A DNA stretch of 64,000 bases from assembly GCA_020849475.1 (NCBI GenBank), contig JADLGE010000024.1:1-64000 (forward strand). The letters run 5' to 3'. How positions within the stretch are numbered: position 1 is the first letter of the stretch; the number at the start of each line of letters is the position of its first letter. Positions 8,252 to 16,697 of the stretch are shown piece after piece. A program made the translations under genes and the position numbers. The notes under the pieces were generated by a model, which saw only the letters and a program-made list of their open reading frames with translations, was not told the DNA's origin and did not search any database. The stretch is from Gammaproteobacteria bacterium. GTDB lineage: Bacteria > Pseudomonadota > Gammaproteobacteria > Ga0077536.

Positions 8252-9073
8252 GTGAAAACCATTCGATTCGTTTGCTGTTCATTGTTGCTGACCATGGCCT
8301 GTGCGTTTCAAGCGCAGGCCGTGCCCGCCATTACCGCCAACGGCGCGGTGACCGCGGAACTCGCGCCGCCGTCGGGCTCGTTCAAATCCGACGCCGAATC
8401 CGGCGCGCCATTGGCGCGCAGTGCGGTGGCGGTGGCCGATCAAGTGGCAGGCGTCTGGCAATACTCGGCGCTTGCGGATATCGCGGTGCCCAAACTCGCC
8501 ATCCTTGGTGAGATAGACAACAGCGGCGGTGGCGCGCTGAGCGGTCCTTTCGGTGGTGAAGTGCCCTTGATGCGCGTCAACGCCACGCTGCGTGACACCA
8601 TCAACATCATCGCGCCGAACAGCGACCCGTACCTGGTCACGGCCTCCATGGATATTGATGGCGTGCTGGTGGTCAGCGGCAGCGATGGCGTGGTGACGGC
8701 GCAGATCACGGTCGACCCGGCAGACCGCCTCGCCGACAGTAAATTCAAGACCTACAACACCGATCAGACGGTGCTGAACGATTCTCTGCCCCTGACGTTT
8801 CAATTCACCGGCAACGCGCAGTTCGATTTGAGTTCTTCCCTGTTCTTCTTCGTCACGCGGGTCGATGCCGGCGCCAAGGTGCTGGCGGACTTCAGCAATA
8901 CCGCCATCATCAATCTCTCCATCACCACCCTCGGCGGCGACGTGATTACCAATGCGGTCATCGAAAGCGCATCCGGCAATTTCGGCAGCGCACCGGTGCC
9001 GCTGCCGTCATCGCTGGCGGTGTTGGGGCCGGCGCTGGCGATGCTGGGCTGGAGACATCGCCGCCGGGCTTAG
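8252..9073 (+). CDS. Secreted protein with VPLPA-type exosortase sorting signal
   Basis: A 273-residue protein read from GTG 8252, which has AAGGAAGGG just upstream and places the signal peptide (VKTIRFVCCSLLLTMACAFQAQA) at the start. The middle is beta-rich with no recognised enzyme motif: NGAVTAELAPPSG, ILGEIDNSGGGALSGPFGGEV, LPLTFQFTGNAQF. The C-terminus is APVPLPSSLAVLGPALAML followed by GWRHRRRA, the motif-helix-arginine layout of VPLPA/PEP-CTERM proteins. It is probably processed by an exosortase and released to the envelope surface or extracellular matrix. It overlaps the next convergent gene by four bases (TTAG). Confidence 0.8.
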   Translation: MKTIRFVCCSLLLTMACAFQAQAVPAITANGAVTAELAPPSGSFKSDAESGAPLARSAVAVADQVAGVWQYSALADIAVPKLAILGEIDNSGGGALSGPFGGEVPLMRVNATLRDTINIIAPNSDPYLVTASMDIDGVLVVSGSDGVVTAQITVDPADRLADSKFKTYNTDQTVLNDSLPLTFQFTGNAQFDLSSSLFFFVTRVDAGAKVLADFSNTAIINLSITTLGGDVITNAVIESASGNFGSAPVPLPSSLAVLGPALAMLGWRHRRRA

Positions 9074-9549
9074 GTCCGCGATAGCACCACCACCGGAATT
9101 TCCCGCGTGGTCTTGGCCTGGTAATCGGCGAAGGGCGGATAGAGCGCCACCATGTGCTGCCACAGCTGCGCGCGCCCGGCGCCCGTGGCGGTGCGGGCGG
9201 TGGCCGCGAAGATGTCCGTCGCGACCTGCAGTTCAACGCGCGGCTCGGCGCACAGGTTGTGATACCAGGCGGGCTGGGTCGGCGCGCCGCCCTTGGAGCC
9301 GATGATCACGTACTCGCGGCCGACCTCACCGTAGATCAGCGGCATGGTGTGCAGAGCGCCGCTGTGCCGTCCGCGGGTGGTGAGGAGCAGGGTCGGCACC
9401 GCCGCGCCGCCCCCCGCAAAGCGCGCATCGAACAGATGGCCTTCGCGCCCGCCGCTGTCCCGATAGGTTTTCAGGTGGTCGCCGATCCAGTCCGGCAGAC
9501 GCCCGCCCGCCAGTTCGCGCAAGGTTTCGTTGAGATCCAGCTCACTCAT
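9070..9549 (-). CDS. Nitroreductase family deazaflavin-dependent oxidoreductase (DUF385-type)
   Basis: A 159-residue split-barrel protein of the F420-dependent/DUF385 family. Typical features are LLLTTRGRHSGALHTMPLIY near residue 55, EYVIIGSKGGAPTQPAWYHNLCAEPRVEL near 80-105, and the end PPFADYQAKTTREIPVVVLSR. The start at 9549 (MSELDLNETL) has GGAG 11 bases upstream; an alternative ATG at 9576 lacks a good ribosome site. Family members reduce quinones, nitro compounds or F420-linked substrates; in proteobacteria the cofactor is often uncertain. The gene ends in a four-base tail-to-tail overlap with the sorted exoprotein gene. Confidence 0.85.
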   Translation of the reverse strand: MSELDLNETLRELAGGRLPDWIGDHLKTYRDSGGREGHLFDARFAGGGAAVPTLLLTTRGRHSGALHTMPLIYGEVGREYVIIGSKGGAPTQPAWYHNLCAEPRVELQVATDIFAATARTATGAGRAQLWQHMVALYPPFADYQAKTTREIPVVVLSRT

Positions 9550-10150
9550 CTCGTGGGGTGCTCCAATGGTTTGCATGGCGGGCCTGGGTATCTGGCACGG
9601 CCCAGCATGCCCCACGGGCGCTGTCGGCGGTAGTCGGATGGTCGCGGCAAAAAGCCAAATCGCGGGCAAAAAAATAGGTGCGGCGTGATGATCACGATCC
9701 GCACCTTGAATGCGAGGGTTACGGGGTTCCAGGACTTGAAGGCCCGTCGTGGCCGCAGGGGGAGCGGCCACGCCGTGAAATAGCGCCTTCTTGCCCTACA
9801 TCGTGTTCCTCGGTGGAGAACGGTGCGAGCCGGCCGCGGGTGGCTGGCTCAGGCTGTTTGAAATCGGTTTGCTGGACGGTCGGGCTCCGTTCGGGGCTGG
9901 TGCTGGTCAGGGTTCGCTGTGTGCGAGTCCCGGTCCTCAAGCGCCTCTTTCATGGGACGGCTGCTTCGTTGCGCGGCCATCCGGATTATTTGATCTTTCG
10001 ATTGAATGTTCATTCTAGAATGCTCGTTCAATTTATCTTCACGTTGACAGCCCGTCAAGCTAGGAATGACTATTCGAAAAAAATAACTAACTAAAGGGGA
10101 CGCCCGAATGGAGTATTTCGGACCAGCCCCATCGCTTCAGGGGAGATGAG
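9550..10150. other. Long intergenic region upstream of the TetR gene
   Basis: About 600 bases with no gene I can support; the open frames here have low-complexity, unconserved-looking translations. It contains a 9-bp GC-rich hairpin (9748-9756 with 9764-9772, loop AGGGGGA) without a T run, then an AT-richer stretch from about 9980 with the TetR-type operator at 10001-10032. It probably holds divergent promoters for the DUF385-type and TetR genes. Confidence 0.55.
10001..10032. promoter_or_regulatory. Probable TetR operator (32-base inverted repeat)
   Basis: Two 16-base arms (ATTGAATGTTCATTCT and AGAATGCTCGTTCAAT) abut with no spacer and match at 13 of 16 positions, with a perfect core CATTCTAGAATG. 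The GAATGTTCATTC pattern is common among TetR-family sites. It lies about 120 bases before the TetR start, which suggests autoregulation. Confidence 0.65.
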
Positions 10151-10774
10151 ATGTTTATGACCGAGGAAAAGTTCACTGGGGGAGAGTCTGGACGGTCGCT
10201 GCGTGCCAAGGGACGCCGCGAACAGATACTCGACGCGGCGTCGGAATGCTTCGTGCGTGAAGGCTTTCACGGCGCGAGTATTGCGCGCATTTCAAAGCTG
10301 TCGGGCATGAGCCCGGGGCACATATATCACTTTTTCGACAACAAGGAAGCGATAGTCAAAGGTATCGTCGAGCGCATGGTGGTGAGGTGGCTCGAATTGC
10401 TACAGCCCTATCCGACCAATCTCGACGTGGTGCCGCTCATCGCCGAGCGCGCGCGCATCGCGGCCACCGAACGTACGCGCCCGGACTTCGTTGGTCTGTG
10501 GCTGGAAGTGCTGGCCGAGACCGCACGCAACACGGCGGTCGCGTCGGCGGTGCATGAGGCTGACCGCACCATACGTGTCGCCATCACCGAGCAGGTGCGC
10601 TACATCCGCGCGGCGCGCGGCGTGCGCAACGACACACCCATCGAAGCGGTCATCGAAGTCGTACTGGGGATTTTCGAAGGGCTGACCAATCGTTCCATCG
10701 CCAACCCTGACTTCAATTGTCGGGCGGTGGATGATGTCATGATGGTGTCACTGCGCGCGGCGCTCGAAGCCTAG
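10151..10774 (+). CDS. TetR/AcrR-family transcriptional regulator
   Basis: A 207-residue protein with an N-terminal TetR helix-turn-helix at residues 18-65: GRREQILDAASECFVREGFHGASIARISKLSGMSPGHIYHFFDNKEAIV in outline, with the family's IYHFF recognition helix. The C-terminal ligand-binding half (GLWLEVLAETARN, VRYIRAARG, GIFEGLTNRSI) resembles AcrR-like regulators of transport or stress genes. GGGGAGATGAG precedes ATG 10151. A strong palindrome 120 bases upstream is its probable operator. No clear target gene is adjacent except the divergent DUF385-type oxidoreductase. Confidence 0.88.
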   Translation: MFMTEEKFTGGESGRSLRAKGRREQILDAASECFVREGFHGASIARISKLSGMSPGHIYHFFDNKEAIVKGIVERMVVRWLELLQPYPTNLDVVPLIAERARIAATERTRPDFVGLWLEVLAETARNTAVASAVHEADRTIRVAITEQVRYIRAARGVRNDTPIEAVIEVVLGIFEGLTNRSIANPDFNCRAVDDVMMVSLRAALEA

Positions 10775-10790
10775 TGCGCTGTCGCGCCAT

Positions 10791-11624
10791 TCACGGCCCG
10801 GCGGACTCCATCCAGTTCGCCGGGTCGACCTGATAGTAGGTGCGCAGCGTTTCATACAGGCGCGGGTGTTGCGCCGACATCGCCGCGCCGCGTTCGAAAA
10901 AGGCTTCAGTCGCCACCGCGAAAAATTCCGCCGGCGAACTCGCGCCATACTCGTCCAGCACGCCATCGGTGACGTTGCGTGCGCGCAGACGCAACAGCGT
11001 GAATTCGCGCCCCATCACGTCTATCCAGGCACGCTGACTGTCGGCATCGGGCAGCGCCGGCACGCCATCCATGGCGCCGTTCTCTTCATCGAGCTTGTGC
11101 GCGAATTCGTGCAGCACGACATTGTGGCCGTCACCGGCGAGTGTGGTGCCGTGCACGATGTCGGCCCACGACAGCACCACCGGTCCGCGCTCCCAGGATT
11201 CACCGCTGCGCACTTCCTCATCGTGGGTTTCGAGGCTGCCGTCGCGATGGACTATCGGCACCACGAACGATTCCGGGTAAATGAGCACGCTGGTGAAATC
11301 AGCAAAGTAGTCCATCTCGCGATTCAACAGCAGCAGGCTGGCCTGGGCTGCGATGGTGATGCGCATCTCATCATCGACAGTTAGCCCGTTGCATCCGATG
11401 AACTGCTTTTCGCTGAGCAGGATCTGCATATGGCCATGCAGCTGCGCGCGCAGTCCCTGGGGCAACTGACGGTACAGCGGCACGCGTGCCGCCAACAGGC
11501 TGGCCCATGCTGGCGGCAGGTTGATATCGAAGCCGCGCATACGGCGACGCCGACGCAGCATGGCCGGCACGAACAGTGCGGCAATCAAGGCCGCGGCAAC
11601 GATGACAAGCACGATGACAGGCAT
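10791..11624 (-). CDS. mtfA: MtfA-like zinc peptidase (M90 family) with N-terminal membrane anchor
   Basis: A 277-residue protein whose ATG at 11624 starts a membrane helix, MPVIVLVIVAAALIAALFVP, followed by an RRRRR stop-transfer cluster. The MtfA core follows: LRAQLHGHMQILLSEKQFIGCNGL, then ITIAAQASLLLLNRE, then the zinc site NVVLHEFAHKLDEENGAMDGVPAL (HExxH, near residue 170), then a C-terminal SSPAEFFAVATEAFFE. In enterobacteria MtfA binds and inactivates the Mlc repressor and has aminopeptidase activity; here only the fold and zinc motif can be claimed. The membrane anchor occurs in many non-enterobacterial members. Confidence 0.9.
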   Translation of the reverse strand: MPVIVLVIVAAALIAALFVPAMLRRRRRMRGFDINLPPAWASLLAARVPLYRQLPQGLRAQLHGHMQILLSEKQFIGCNGLTVDDEMRITIAAQASLLLLNREMDYFADFTSVLIYPESFVVPIVHRDGSLETHDEEVRSGESWERGPVVLSWADIVHGTTLAGDGHNVVLHEFAHKLDEENGAMDGVPALPDADSQRAWIDVMGREFTLLRLRARNVTDGVLDEYGASSPAEFFAVATEAFFERGAAMSAQHPRLYETLRTYYQVDPANWMESAGP

Positions 11625-11813
11625 GACGCGAGTGTAACCAAACGCGGCATCGGGCAAAGCGCGATGATGTGTCGGGTAGTCAGTACTGGCGGGGAGGCGG
11701 CGATTCAGAGTAGCGTAGCGCCCAGCCCGGCCATGCATGACGCGACATGTCATGTCATGACATGACCGACGAGTATTAAGAGCATTCTGCATTTAACGAG
11801 AGGATCTAGAACC

Positions 11814-12257
11814 ATGCGCGAACTGACACTGGCCGAACTCGACGTGCTGCTCAAGGAAGGCATCGCCTACGCCCAATCCAAGGGACGTCCGTCGTCTATC
11901 GGCGTGGTCGACATGGGCGGCAATCTGCGCGGCGCGCTGCGTCCGGAAAAGGGCCGCATCGCCAACATCGAAATCGCGGTCAAGAAAGCCTGGACCGCGG
12001 TCGCATTCCAGCGCCCGACCGACATGGTGCGCGATGTCATGCTGCCCGGCGCTTTCGGTTATGGCCTGCAGCACACCGATGAGCGCATCTGCATGGTCGG
12101 CGGCGGTTACCCGATATTCGACGAGGCCGGCGATGTCATCGGCGGCATCGGCGCGAGCGGCGGCACCATCGAGGAAGATTGCGAAACCTGCCTGGCCGGC
12201 ATGCGCAAACTCGGCTTCCAGACCGAGTTCGTCAATCCGCTGGCGGCGAAGAAGTAG
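11814..12257 (+). CDS. GlcG/HbpS-family (DUF336) heme-binding-like protein
   Basis: A 147-residue cytoplasmic protein with the GlcG/HbpS fold. Visible hallmarks are SSIGVVDMGGNLRGALRPE near residue 30, a KKAWTAVAFQRPT helix near 58, PGAFGYGLQHTDERICMVGGGYPI near 80-100, and the glycine-rich GDVIGGIGASGGTIEEDCETCLAGM near 105-125. The family is found beside glycolate, diol and aromatic catabolic genes and can bind heme or degraded tetrapyrroles, but its role is poorly known. A CxxC (CETC) lies near residue 122. Followed by a strong hairpin and a family 2 repeat. Confidence 0.88.
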   Translation: MRELTLAELDVLLKEGIAYAQSKGRPSSIGVVDMGGNLRGALRPEKGRIANIEIAVKKAWTAVAFQRPTDMVRDVMLPGAFGYGLQHTDERICMVGGGYPIFDEAGDVIGGIGASGGTIEEDCETCLAGMRKLGFQTEFVNPLAAKK

Positions 12258-12264
12258 TCACCAG

Positions 12265-12291
12265 GGAAATCGGGGGCCGTCCCCGATTTCC
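12265..12291 (+). terminator. Terminator-like hairpin after the DUF336 gene
   Basis: GGAAATCGGGG (12265-12275) pairs perfectly over 11 bases with 12281-12291 around the loop GCCGT. No T run follows, so termination would be weaker or need Rho. It lies eight bases after the stop codon. Confidence 0.6.
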
Positions 12292-12296
12292 TGCTG

Positions 12297-12320
12297 TAGG
12301 TGCGAATGAATTCGCACCTA
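12297..12320. repeat. Family 2 palindromic repeat (perfect copy)
   Basis: Eleven-base arms TAGGTGCGAAT and its complement around GA. This is the most symmetrical family 2 unit in the window. It is placed between the DUF336 hairpin and the PilZ gene. Confidence 0.85.
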
Positions 12321-12390
12321 CGGATTTTTCAAGCCGTGCGCGCCTGCGCCGCTATTACCTCCGACAGTGGTTTATTCCAGCGGAGGGGAC

Positions 12391-12738
12391 ATGGCATCCA
12401 CACACAACGATTTTTCGGGTGGCGAGCGCCGTATCGCGGCACGTCGGGCGGTCAATTTCGGCACTGCCTGGAGCGATGGCCGCCGCGCCCGCCATGGCGA
12501 AGTGCTCGACACCTCGGCTTACGGTCTGTTTCTGAAGCCCGGCTGGGCGCCGTCTGAATCCTTCCTGCGCGGCGATGCGATAGAACTGCGCTGCCGTATC
12601 GACGATCACGATATCGACCTGCATGGTGAAGTGTGCTGGGTCGGACACAGCGCCGACCACGATGTCGACGGTATCGGTCTGCGTATCTACAACACCGACG
12701 CGCTGTCGCGGCTGGTGGGGGAGATGCGCCCGCTGTGA
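12391..12738 (+). CDS. Single-domain PilZ protein (likely c-di-GMP effector)
   Basis: A 115-residue protein consisting of one PilZ domain. The N-terminal GERRIAARRAVNFG contains the RxxxR arginines that bind c-di-GMP, and residues near 38-52 (HGEVLDTSAYGLFLK) supply the D/N-x-S-x-x-G second half of the site. GGAGGGG lies six bases before ATG 12391. PilZ proteins pass c-di-GMP levels to motility or polysaccharide machinery. A GGDEF protein (40952-42265) in this window could make the signal, but nothing ties the two directly. Confidence 0.85.
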   Translation: MASTHNDFSGGERRIAARRAVNFGTAWSDGRRARHGEVLDTSAYGLFLKPGWAPSESFLRGDAIELRCRIDDHDIDLHGEVCWVGHSADHDVDGIGLRIYNTDALSRLVGEMRPL

Positions 12739-12822
12739 CGCGCACTGCGCGCTGGCGGCATGGCTTGAGCGCCCTGCCGTGAGTGGTTAGATTGCCGCCC
12801 TGACTTCAACAGGAGCGGCGCC

Positions 12823-13986
12823 ATGGGCATGCTGCGTGCGGACATCGAGTCGCTGGAACAGAACGGCATCACCGGCATCGCTTTGACGCGGCTCGGTGAT
12901 CCGGATGTGATTCCACTGTGGTTCGGCGAAGGTGATCTGGTCACGCCCGACTTCATCCGCGACGCCGCCAAACAGGCGCTGGACGAAGGCTACACGTTCT
13001 ATTCCAATCCGCGCGGTCGCCCCGAACTGCGCGAAGCCATCAAGCACTATCTCGCGCGCCTGTACCAGGTCGACGTCGATGTCGAGCGCATCACCGTGCC
13101 CGGCTCGTCGATGCTGGCCATCACCATGGCCGCGCAGATGACGCTCAACAAGGGCGAGCACGGTCTCATCGTCACGCCGCACTGGCCCAACATCGATCGC
13201 GCGTTTCAGGTCACGGGCGCGAGCTTCAGCACCGTGCGTCAGCGCTGGAGCGAGGGCGGTTGGCAGCTGGCGCTGGACGACCTGCGCGCCGCGGTGCGGC
13301 CCAATACCCGCGCGCTGTTTCTCAACAGTCCGTGCAATCCCACCGGCTGGGTGATGACGCGTGAAGGGCAGCGCGAATTGCTGGATTTCTGCCGGCAGCG
13401 CGGCATCGTCATCATCGCCGACGAGGTCTATCACCGCACTGTGTACGACGCCGAGGCCGCGCCTTCCTTCCTCGAAGTGGCGAGCGACGACGACCCGGTG
13501 ATCGTGGTCAATGGCTTTTCCAAGGCCTTCACCATGACCGGCTGGCGTCTCGGCTGGATGGTGACGCCGCGCCGTTACGCGACGCAGATGGCGGTGTTGG
13601 CGGAGTGCTTCAACACCGGCGCGCCGTCGTTCGTTCAACGCGCCGGCGTGGTGGCCCTCGAGCAGGGCGATGCGCTGGTGGCGCGCCTGCGGGCCCAGTA
13701 CCGCGCCGGCCGCGACGCGGTGATGGAGATCCTGGCCGCCCATCCGCGCATCGAACTCGCGACGCCGGAGGGCGCGTTCTATGCCTTCCCGCGCATCCCC
13801 GGCCTGCGTTCATCGCGCGCGTTCGTGGAGGGCGTATTGGCCGAGGAAAACGTCGGCCTCGCGCCGGGCTACACCTTTGGCCCCGGCAGTGATGAACACT
13901 TCAGGCTGTGCTTCGCGCAGTCGCCCGAGCGCCTGCGCATCGCCCTGGAACGCATCGTGCGCTACATCGATAGCCATGGGCTGTAG
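12823..13986 (+). CDS. PLP-dependent aminotransferase, class I/II
   Basis: A 387-residue fold-type I aminotransferase. Visible: IPLWFGEGDLVTPDFI near residue 30, YTFYSNPRGRPELREAI near 58, the substrate-site LFLNSPCNPTGWVM near 165, the cofactor-site IIADEVYHRTVYD near 200, and the Schiff-base lysine in NGFSKAFTMTGWRLGW near 235. RLCFAQSPERLRIALERI near 365 supplies the arginine that binds the substrate carboxylate. Likely an aspartate/alanine-type transaminase; the amino-acid partner is not predictable. ATG 12823 sits after AGGAGCGGCGCC. Confidence 0.92.
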   Translation: MGMLRADIESLEQNGITGIALTRLGDPDVIPLWFGEGDLVTPDFIRDAAKQALDEGYTFYSNPRGRPELREAIKHYLARLYQVDVDVERITVPGSSMLAITMAAQMTLNKGEHGLIVTPHWPNIDRAFQVTGASFSTVRQRWSEGGWQLALDDLRAAVRPNTRALFLNSPCNPTGWVMTREGQRELLDFCRQRGIVIIADEVYHRTVYDAEAAPSFLEVASDDDPVIVVNGFSKAFTMTGWRLGWMVTPRRYATQMAVLAECFNTGAPSFVQRAGVVALEQGDALVARLRAQYRAGRDAVMEILAAHPRIELATPEGAFYAFPRIPGLRSSRAFVEGVLAEENVGLAPGYTFGPGSDEHFRLCFAQSPERLRIALERIVRYIDSHGL

Positions 13987-14009
13987 ATTCGAAGGCACCG
14001 ACTCGCGTG

Positions 14010-14033
14010 AATGTCAGACTTCAGTCTGACATT
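14010..14033. repeat. Family 1 palindromic repeat (perfect copy)
   Basis: Eleven-base arms around TC, which is the reverse orientation of the unit at 2156. It lies between the convergent aminotransferase and HAD genes, so it could act as a bidirectional hairpin. Confidence 0.85.
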
Positions 14034-14051
14034 GGCAACATGGCGGAGGAC

Positions 14052-14843
14052 TCAATGTGCGAGTGAACCGCCACCCAGCCCACGCTTGAGCCAGGCCTGC
14101 TGCAGGCGGGCCAGCGCCAGCAGCTGCAAATAATCGCCGCCGACGCGGGCGGCTTCGGCGCCGGCCAGCGGCTGTTCGGGTTCACCGAGATGTCCCAATA
14201 CCAGCTGCGCGCCGCGCAGGCTGTGGCCGGCGCTCCAGGCGTTGGGCAGGCCGACGGTGAACAGGCCCGCCGCGGCAGCCGCCGCGACGCCGGCCGCGGT
14301 GTCTTCGAAGGCCACGCAGTGGGCCGCGGGCTGGTCGAGGTCGGCCAGCGCGCGCTTGAAGATATCCGGCGCCGGTTTGCGCTGCGCGACTTCGGCGCCG
14401 CCGGTCACCACCCGGAACCAGCCGCGCGCGTCATGGCCGAGATTGGCGTTCAACAAGGCGTCGATGTTGGCGGGCGTGGTCGATGACACCAGCGCCAGTT
14501 CGACGCCAGCGGCGCGCGCCTCGCCGATCAGGCGTGCGATGCCGGGCCGCAGGTGCACGCGCCCGGCGGCCACGAACTCACGGTAGAAGCGGGTCTTGGT
14601 GCCGTGCAGGGCCGGCACCAGGTTCAGCAGCCGCCTGCGTTCGGCGTGCGACATGCGTTGGCTGCGGATGGCGTAACGCAGGCGTTCCTGGCCGCCGCTG
14701 ATCGCCAGCAGGGCGGCATAGCGCTGATGGGTCCAGTACCAGCTCATGCCGTGTGCGACGAAGGCCGCGTTGTAGGCGGCGCGATGGATCTCCTCGGTAT
14801 CGGCGAGCGTGCCGTCAACATCGAATACCAGGGCTTTGAGCAT
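14052..14843 (-). CDS. HAD-superfamily hydrolase, CbbY/beta-phosphoglucomutase-like
   Basis: A 263-residue HAD phosphatase. Motif I is ALVFDVDGTLADTEEIH at the start (nucleophile Asp8 and Asp10), motif II is LALVSSTTPANIDALL near 118, motif III is AQRKPAPDIFKRAL near 153, and motif IV is CVAFEDTAAGVAAAAAAGL near 175. The alpha-helical cap follows motif I (class C1). CbbY proteins dephosphorylate sugar bisphosphates such as xylulose-1,5-bisphosphate; no rubisco genes are present here, so the substrate stays open. The C-terminus is extended with a helical QPLAGAEAARVGGDYLQLLALARL segment. Confidence 0.9.
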   Translation of the reverse strand: MLKALVFDVDGTLADTEEIHRAAYNAAFVAHGMSWYWTHQRYAALLAISGGQERLRYAIRSQRMSHAERRRLLNLVPALHGTKTRFYREFVAAGRVHLRPGIARLIGEARAAGVELALVSSTTPANIDALLNANLGHDARGWFRVVTGGAEVAQRKPAPDIFKRALADLDQPAAHCVAFEDTAAGVAAAAAAGLFTVGLPNAWSAGHSLRGAQLVLGHLGEPEQPLAGAEAARVGGDYLQLLALARLQQAWLKRGLGGGSLAH

Positions 14844-15050
14844 GACAGTCCTCTGCAGGGTGGCCGTCGCGGTTGGCGCGGAGCACGGCCAGTGACGATA
14901 TCGTCGCTGTCTGGCCCTTACGGATTCAAGCGGCGCGCCTCATCCGTGACATTGTTCACTCTTGAGGCATAGACCAGCGACGCGGGCCGCGCAAGCCTGC
15001 CGCCAATCAGCCGAGAACATCACAGTTTCAACGCACGGGAGAGCACCAAC

Positions 15051-15473
15051 ATGGCTGGCGCCAATTTGCCCACTTACCATGGCGGCATGCCTGCCGACTT
15101 CAAACCTCACTTACTCCGGGCGCCACGCGTCGTGATGCTACTCGGCGCGTCCTGGCTCGGCCTCGCGAGCCAGGCCGCGCTCGCTGCCACGCCCATCAAG
15201 CTCAACGCCGAGGTCGGGCCGGGTTTCACCATCACGCTCAAGAAGGGCAACAACCGCGTGGTGACGCTCAAGGCCGGCAGCTATGTCATCACCGTGCGGG
15301 ACCGCGCTTCCGACCACAACTTCCGTCTGCGCGGGCCGGGTTTGAATCGCGCCACCGCGGTGTCGCGGGTCGAGACCCGGACCTGGACCGTGAGCTTGCG
15401 GCCGGGCACCTACACCTATCTGTGCGACCCGCATGCAAGCCACATGAAGGCTTCTTTTCAGGTCAAGCGCTGA
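15051..15473 (+). CDS. Exported cupredoxin (plastocyanin-like copper protein)
   Basis: A 140-residue protein with a signal peptide ending near SQAALAATPIK, then one cupredoxin domain. The copper ligands are visible: His in RASDHNFRLRG near residue 88, and Cys, His and Met in YLCDPHASHMKASFQV at the end. This is a type 1 copper site of the plastocyanin/amicyanin kind, implying periplasmic electron transfer. ATG 15087 (MPADFK) is a second possible start that also keeps the signal peptide. The last 11 bases overlap the convergent deacetylase gene. Confidence 0.87.
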   Translation: MAGANLPTYHGGMPADFKPHLLRAPRVVMLLGASWLGLASQAALAATPIKLNAEVGPGFTITLKKGNNRVVTLKAGSYVITVRDRASDHNFRLRGPGLNRATAVSRVETRTWTVSLRPGTYTYLCDPHASHMKASFQVKR

Positions 15474-16539
15474 CCAGCACCGCCAGCACCGCACTCCACG
15501 CCGCCGCCAGGTTGGCCGGCGTATAGCCGCCGCCGCCGAACACCATCAAACGTCCCTGCGCATGGCGCGCCGCCAGCGCGCACAGACGCGTGGTGACATG
15601 GCGATGGACCGCCGCCGAATATTCCAGCTGCGCGAGCGGATCGCCGGCCAGGCTGTCGGCGCCGGCCTGCATAATGAAAAACTGCGGCGCGTGGCGCTCG
15701 AGATGCGCCTCGACCTCCGGCCACGCCGCCATGAACTCACGATCGCCCGCGCGCGGTGGCAATTCGATGTTGAGCTTGCTGCCGACGGCCGCGCCGCTGC
15801 CGGTTTCATCGCGATGACCGCTGCCGGGAAACAGCGTGCGGCCGTCCTGGTGAACATCGGCAATGATGACGCCGGGGTCGGCTTCAAAGCCGTAGAACAC
15901 GCCGTCGCCATGGTGGGCATCGATGTCGACATAGGCGACCCGCGCCATGCCATGCTCGCGGCGCAAAGTCTCGATGACCACCGCCACGTCGTTGTAGATA
16001 CAAAAGCCGGCGGCATGGTCGCGGGCCGCGTGATGCAGCCCGCCGATGGGCTGCAGACTGCGGTGATGGGCGCCGTCCAGCACGTCTTGCAGGCCGCTGA
16101 GCGCGCTGCCGACCACCGTCGCGGCAATCCGGTGCATGTCGCGGAATACCGGGGTGTCGCCGTCGTCGAGCGCCGTCGTGCCGTCATGCTCGGCGGCCAT
16201 CACACGCTCGACATGGGCGCGCGTATGAAAGCGCGTCAGCTCCTCGACGCTGGCGGCCCGGCCGGCCACTGTCGTGCCTGCGGCAAGCAGCCCCTGCGCC
16301 TCTACCGCGGCGAGGAAGCTTGCCTGGCGCTGGGTGGTGAAGGGATGGGGCGGCGCAAAGCCGTAGGCGGCCAAGGTGTCGCTTACGTAGAGCGCCACGC
16401 TCGTCGCGGCACTGGCAGTGCGCCTGGGCGTGAGGCCCGCCATCACGCCGGCCGCGCACAGGCTGCGCAACAGCGCGCGGCGCGTGGGATCGCGGCAGGG
16501 CTTCGCGGTGTTCGACAGCATACGGTCAGGCTTGCTCAT
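15463..16539 (-). CDS. Exported histone deacetylase-like/acetylpolyamine amidohydrolase
   Basis: A 358-residue protein of the arginase/deacetylase superfamily. Conserved pieces include FHTRAHVERVM, PIGGLHHAARDHAAGFCIYND (catalytic His pair), VAYVDIDAHHGDGVFYGF (zinc Asp and His), and FGGGGYTPANLA. Before the domain the start MSKPDRMLSNTAKP leads to PTRRALLRSLCAAGVMAGL and TASA, a twin-arginine-like signal. A deacetylase sent outside the cytoplasm is less usual; it may act on acetylated polyamines or small amides. Start at 16539 chosen to include that signal; it overlaps the cupredoxin gene tail to tail by 11 bases. Confidence 0.85.
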   Translation of the reverse strand: MSKPDRMLSNTAKPCRDPTRRALLRSLCAAGVMAGLTPRRTASAATSVALYVSDTLAAYGFAPPHPFTTQRQASFLAAVEAQGLLAAGTTVAGRAASVEELTRFHTRAHVERVMAAEHDGTTALDDGDTPVFRDMHRIAATVVGSALSGLQDVLDGAHHRSLQPIGGLHHAARDHAAGFCIYNDVAVVIETLRREHGMARVAYVDIDAHHGDGVFYGFEADPGVIIADVHQDGRTLFPGSGHRDETGSGAAVGSKLNIELPPRAGDREFMAAWPEVEAHLERHAPQFFIMQAGADSLAGDPLAQLEYSAAVHRHVTTRLCALAARHAQGRLMVFGGGGYTPANLAAAWSAVLAVLVSA

Positions 16540-16697
16540 GTCGGCGTCATTGCGGGCTCGATGGGCAACCTTACGTGGGGCGCGACACGCACGGCAATGC
16601 GCCTGGCGGCGTTGCGCGCGATGACAAGAAACGGGAAGCCGGGCGGCGCCGCCCGCGCCCATGCTCGTCAGTCATTCTCGTGAAGGGGCACACACGC

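Noticed and set aside
9748-9772. Hairpin after the DUF385-type gene region as an intrinsic terminator or riboswitch
   Set aside because: There is a 9-bp stem with a purine loop but no T run, and it is upstream rather than downstream of the minus-strand gene. No riboswitch core recognised.
9678-10094. Possible 138-codon gene upstream of the TetR gene
   Set aside because: No ribosome site or recognisable pattern, and the TetR-type operator lies within it. More likely a leader region.
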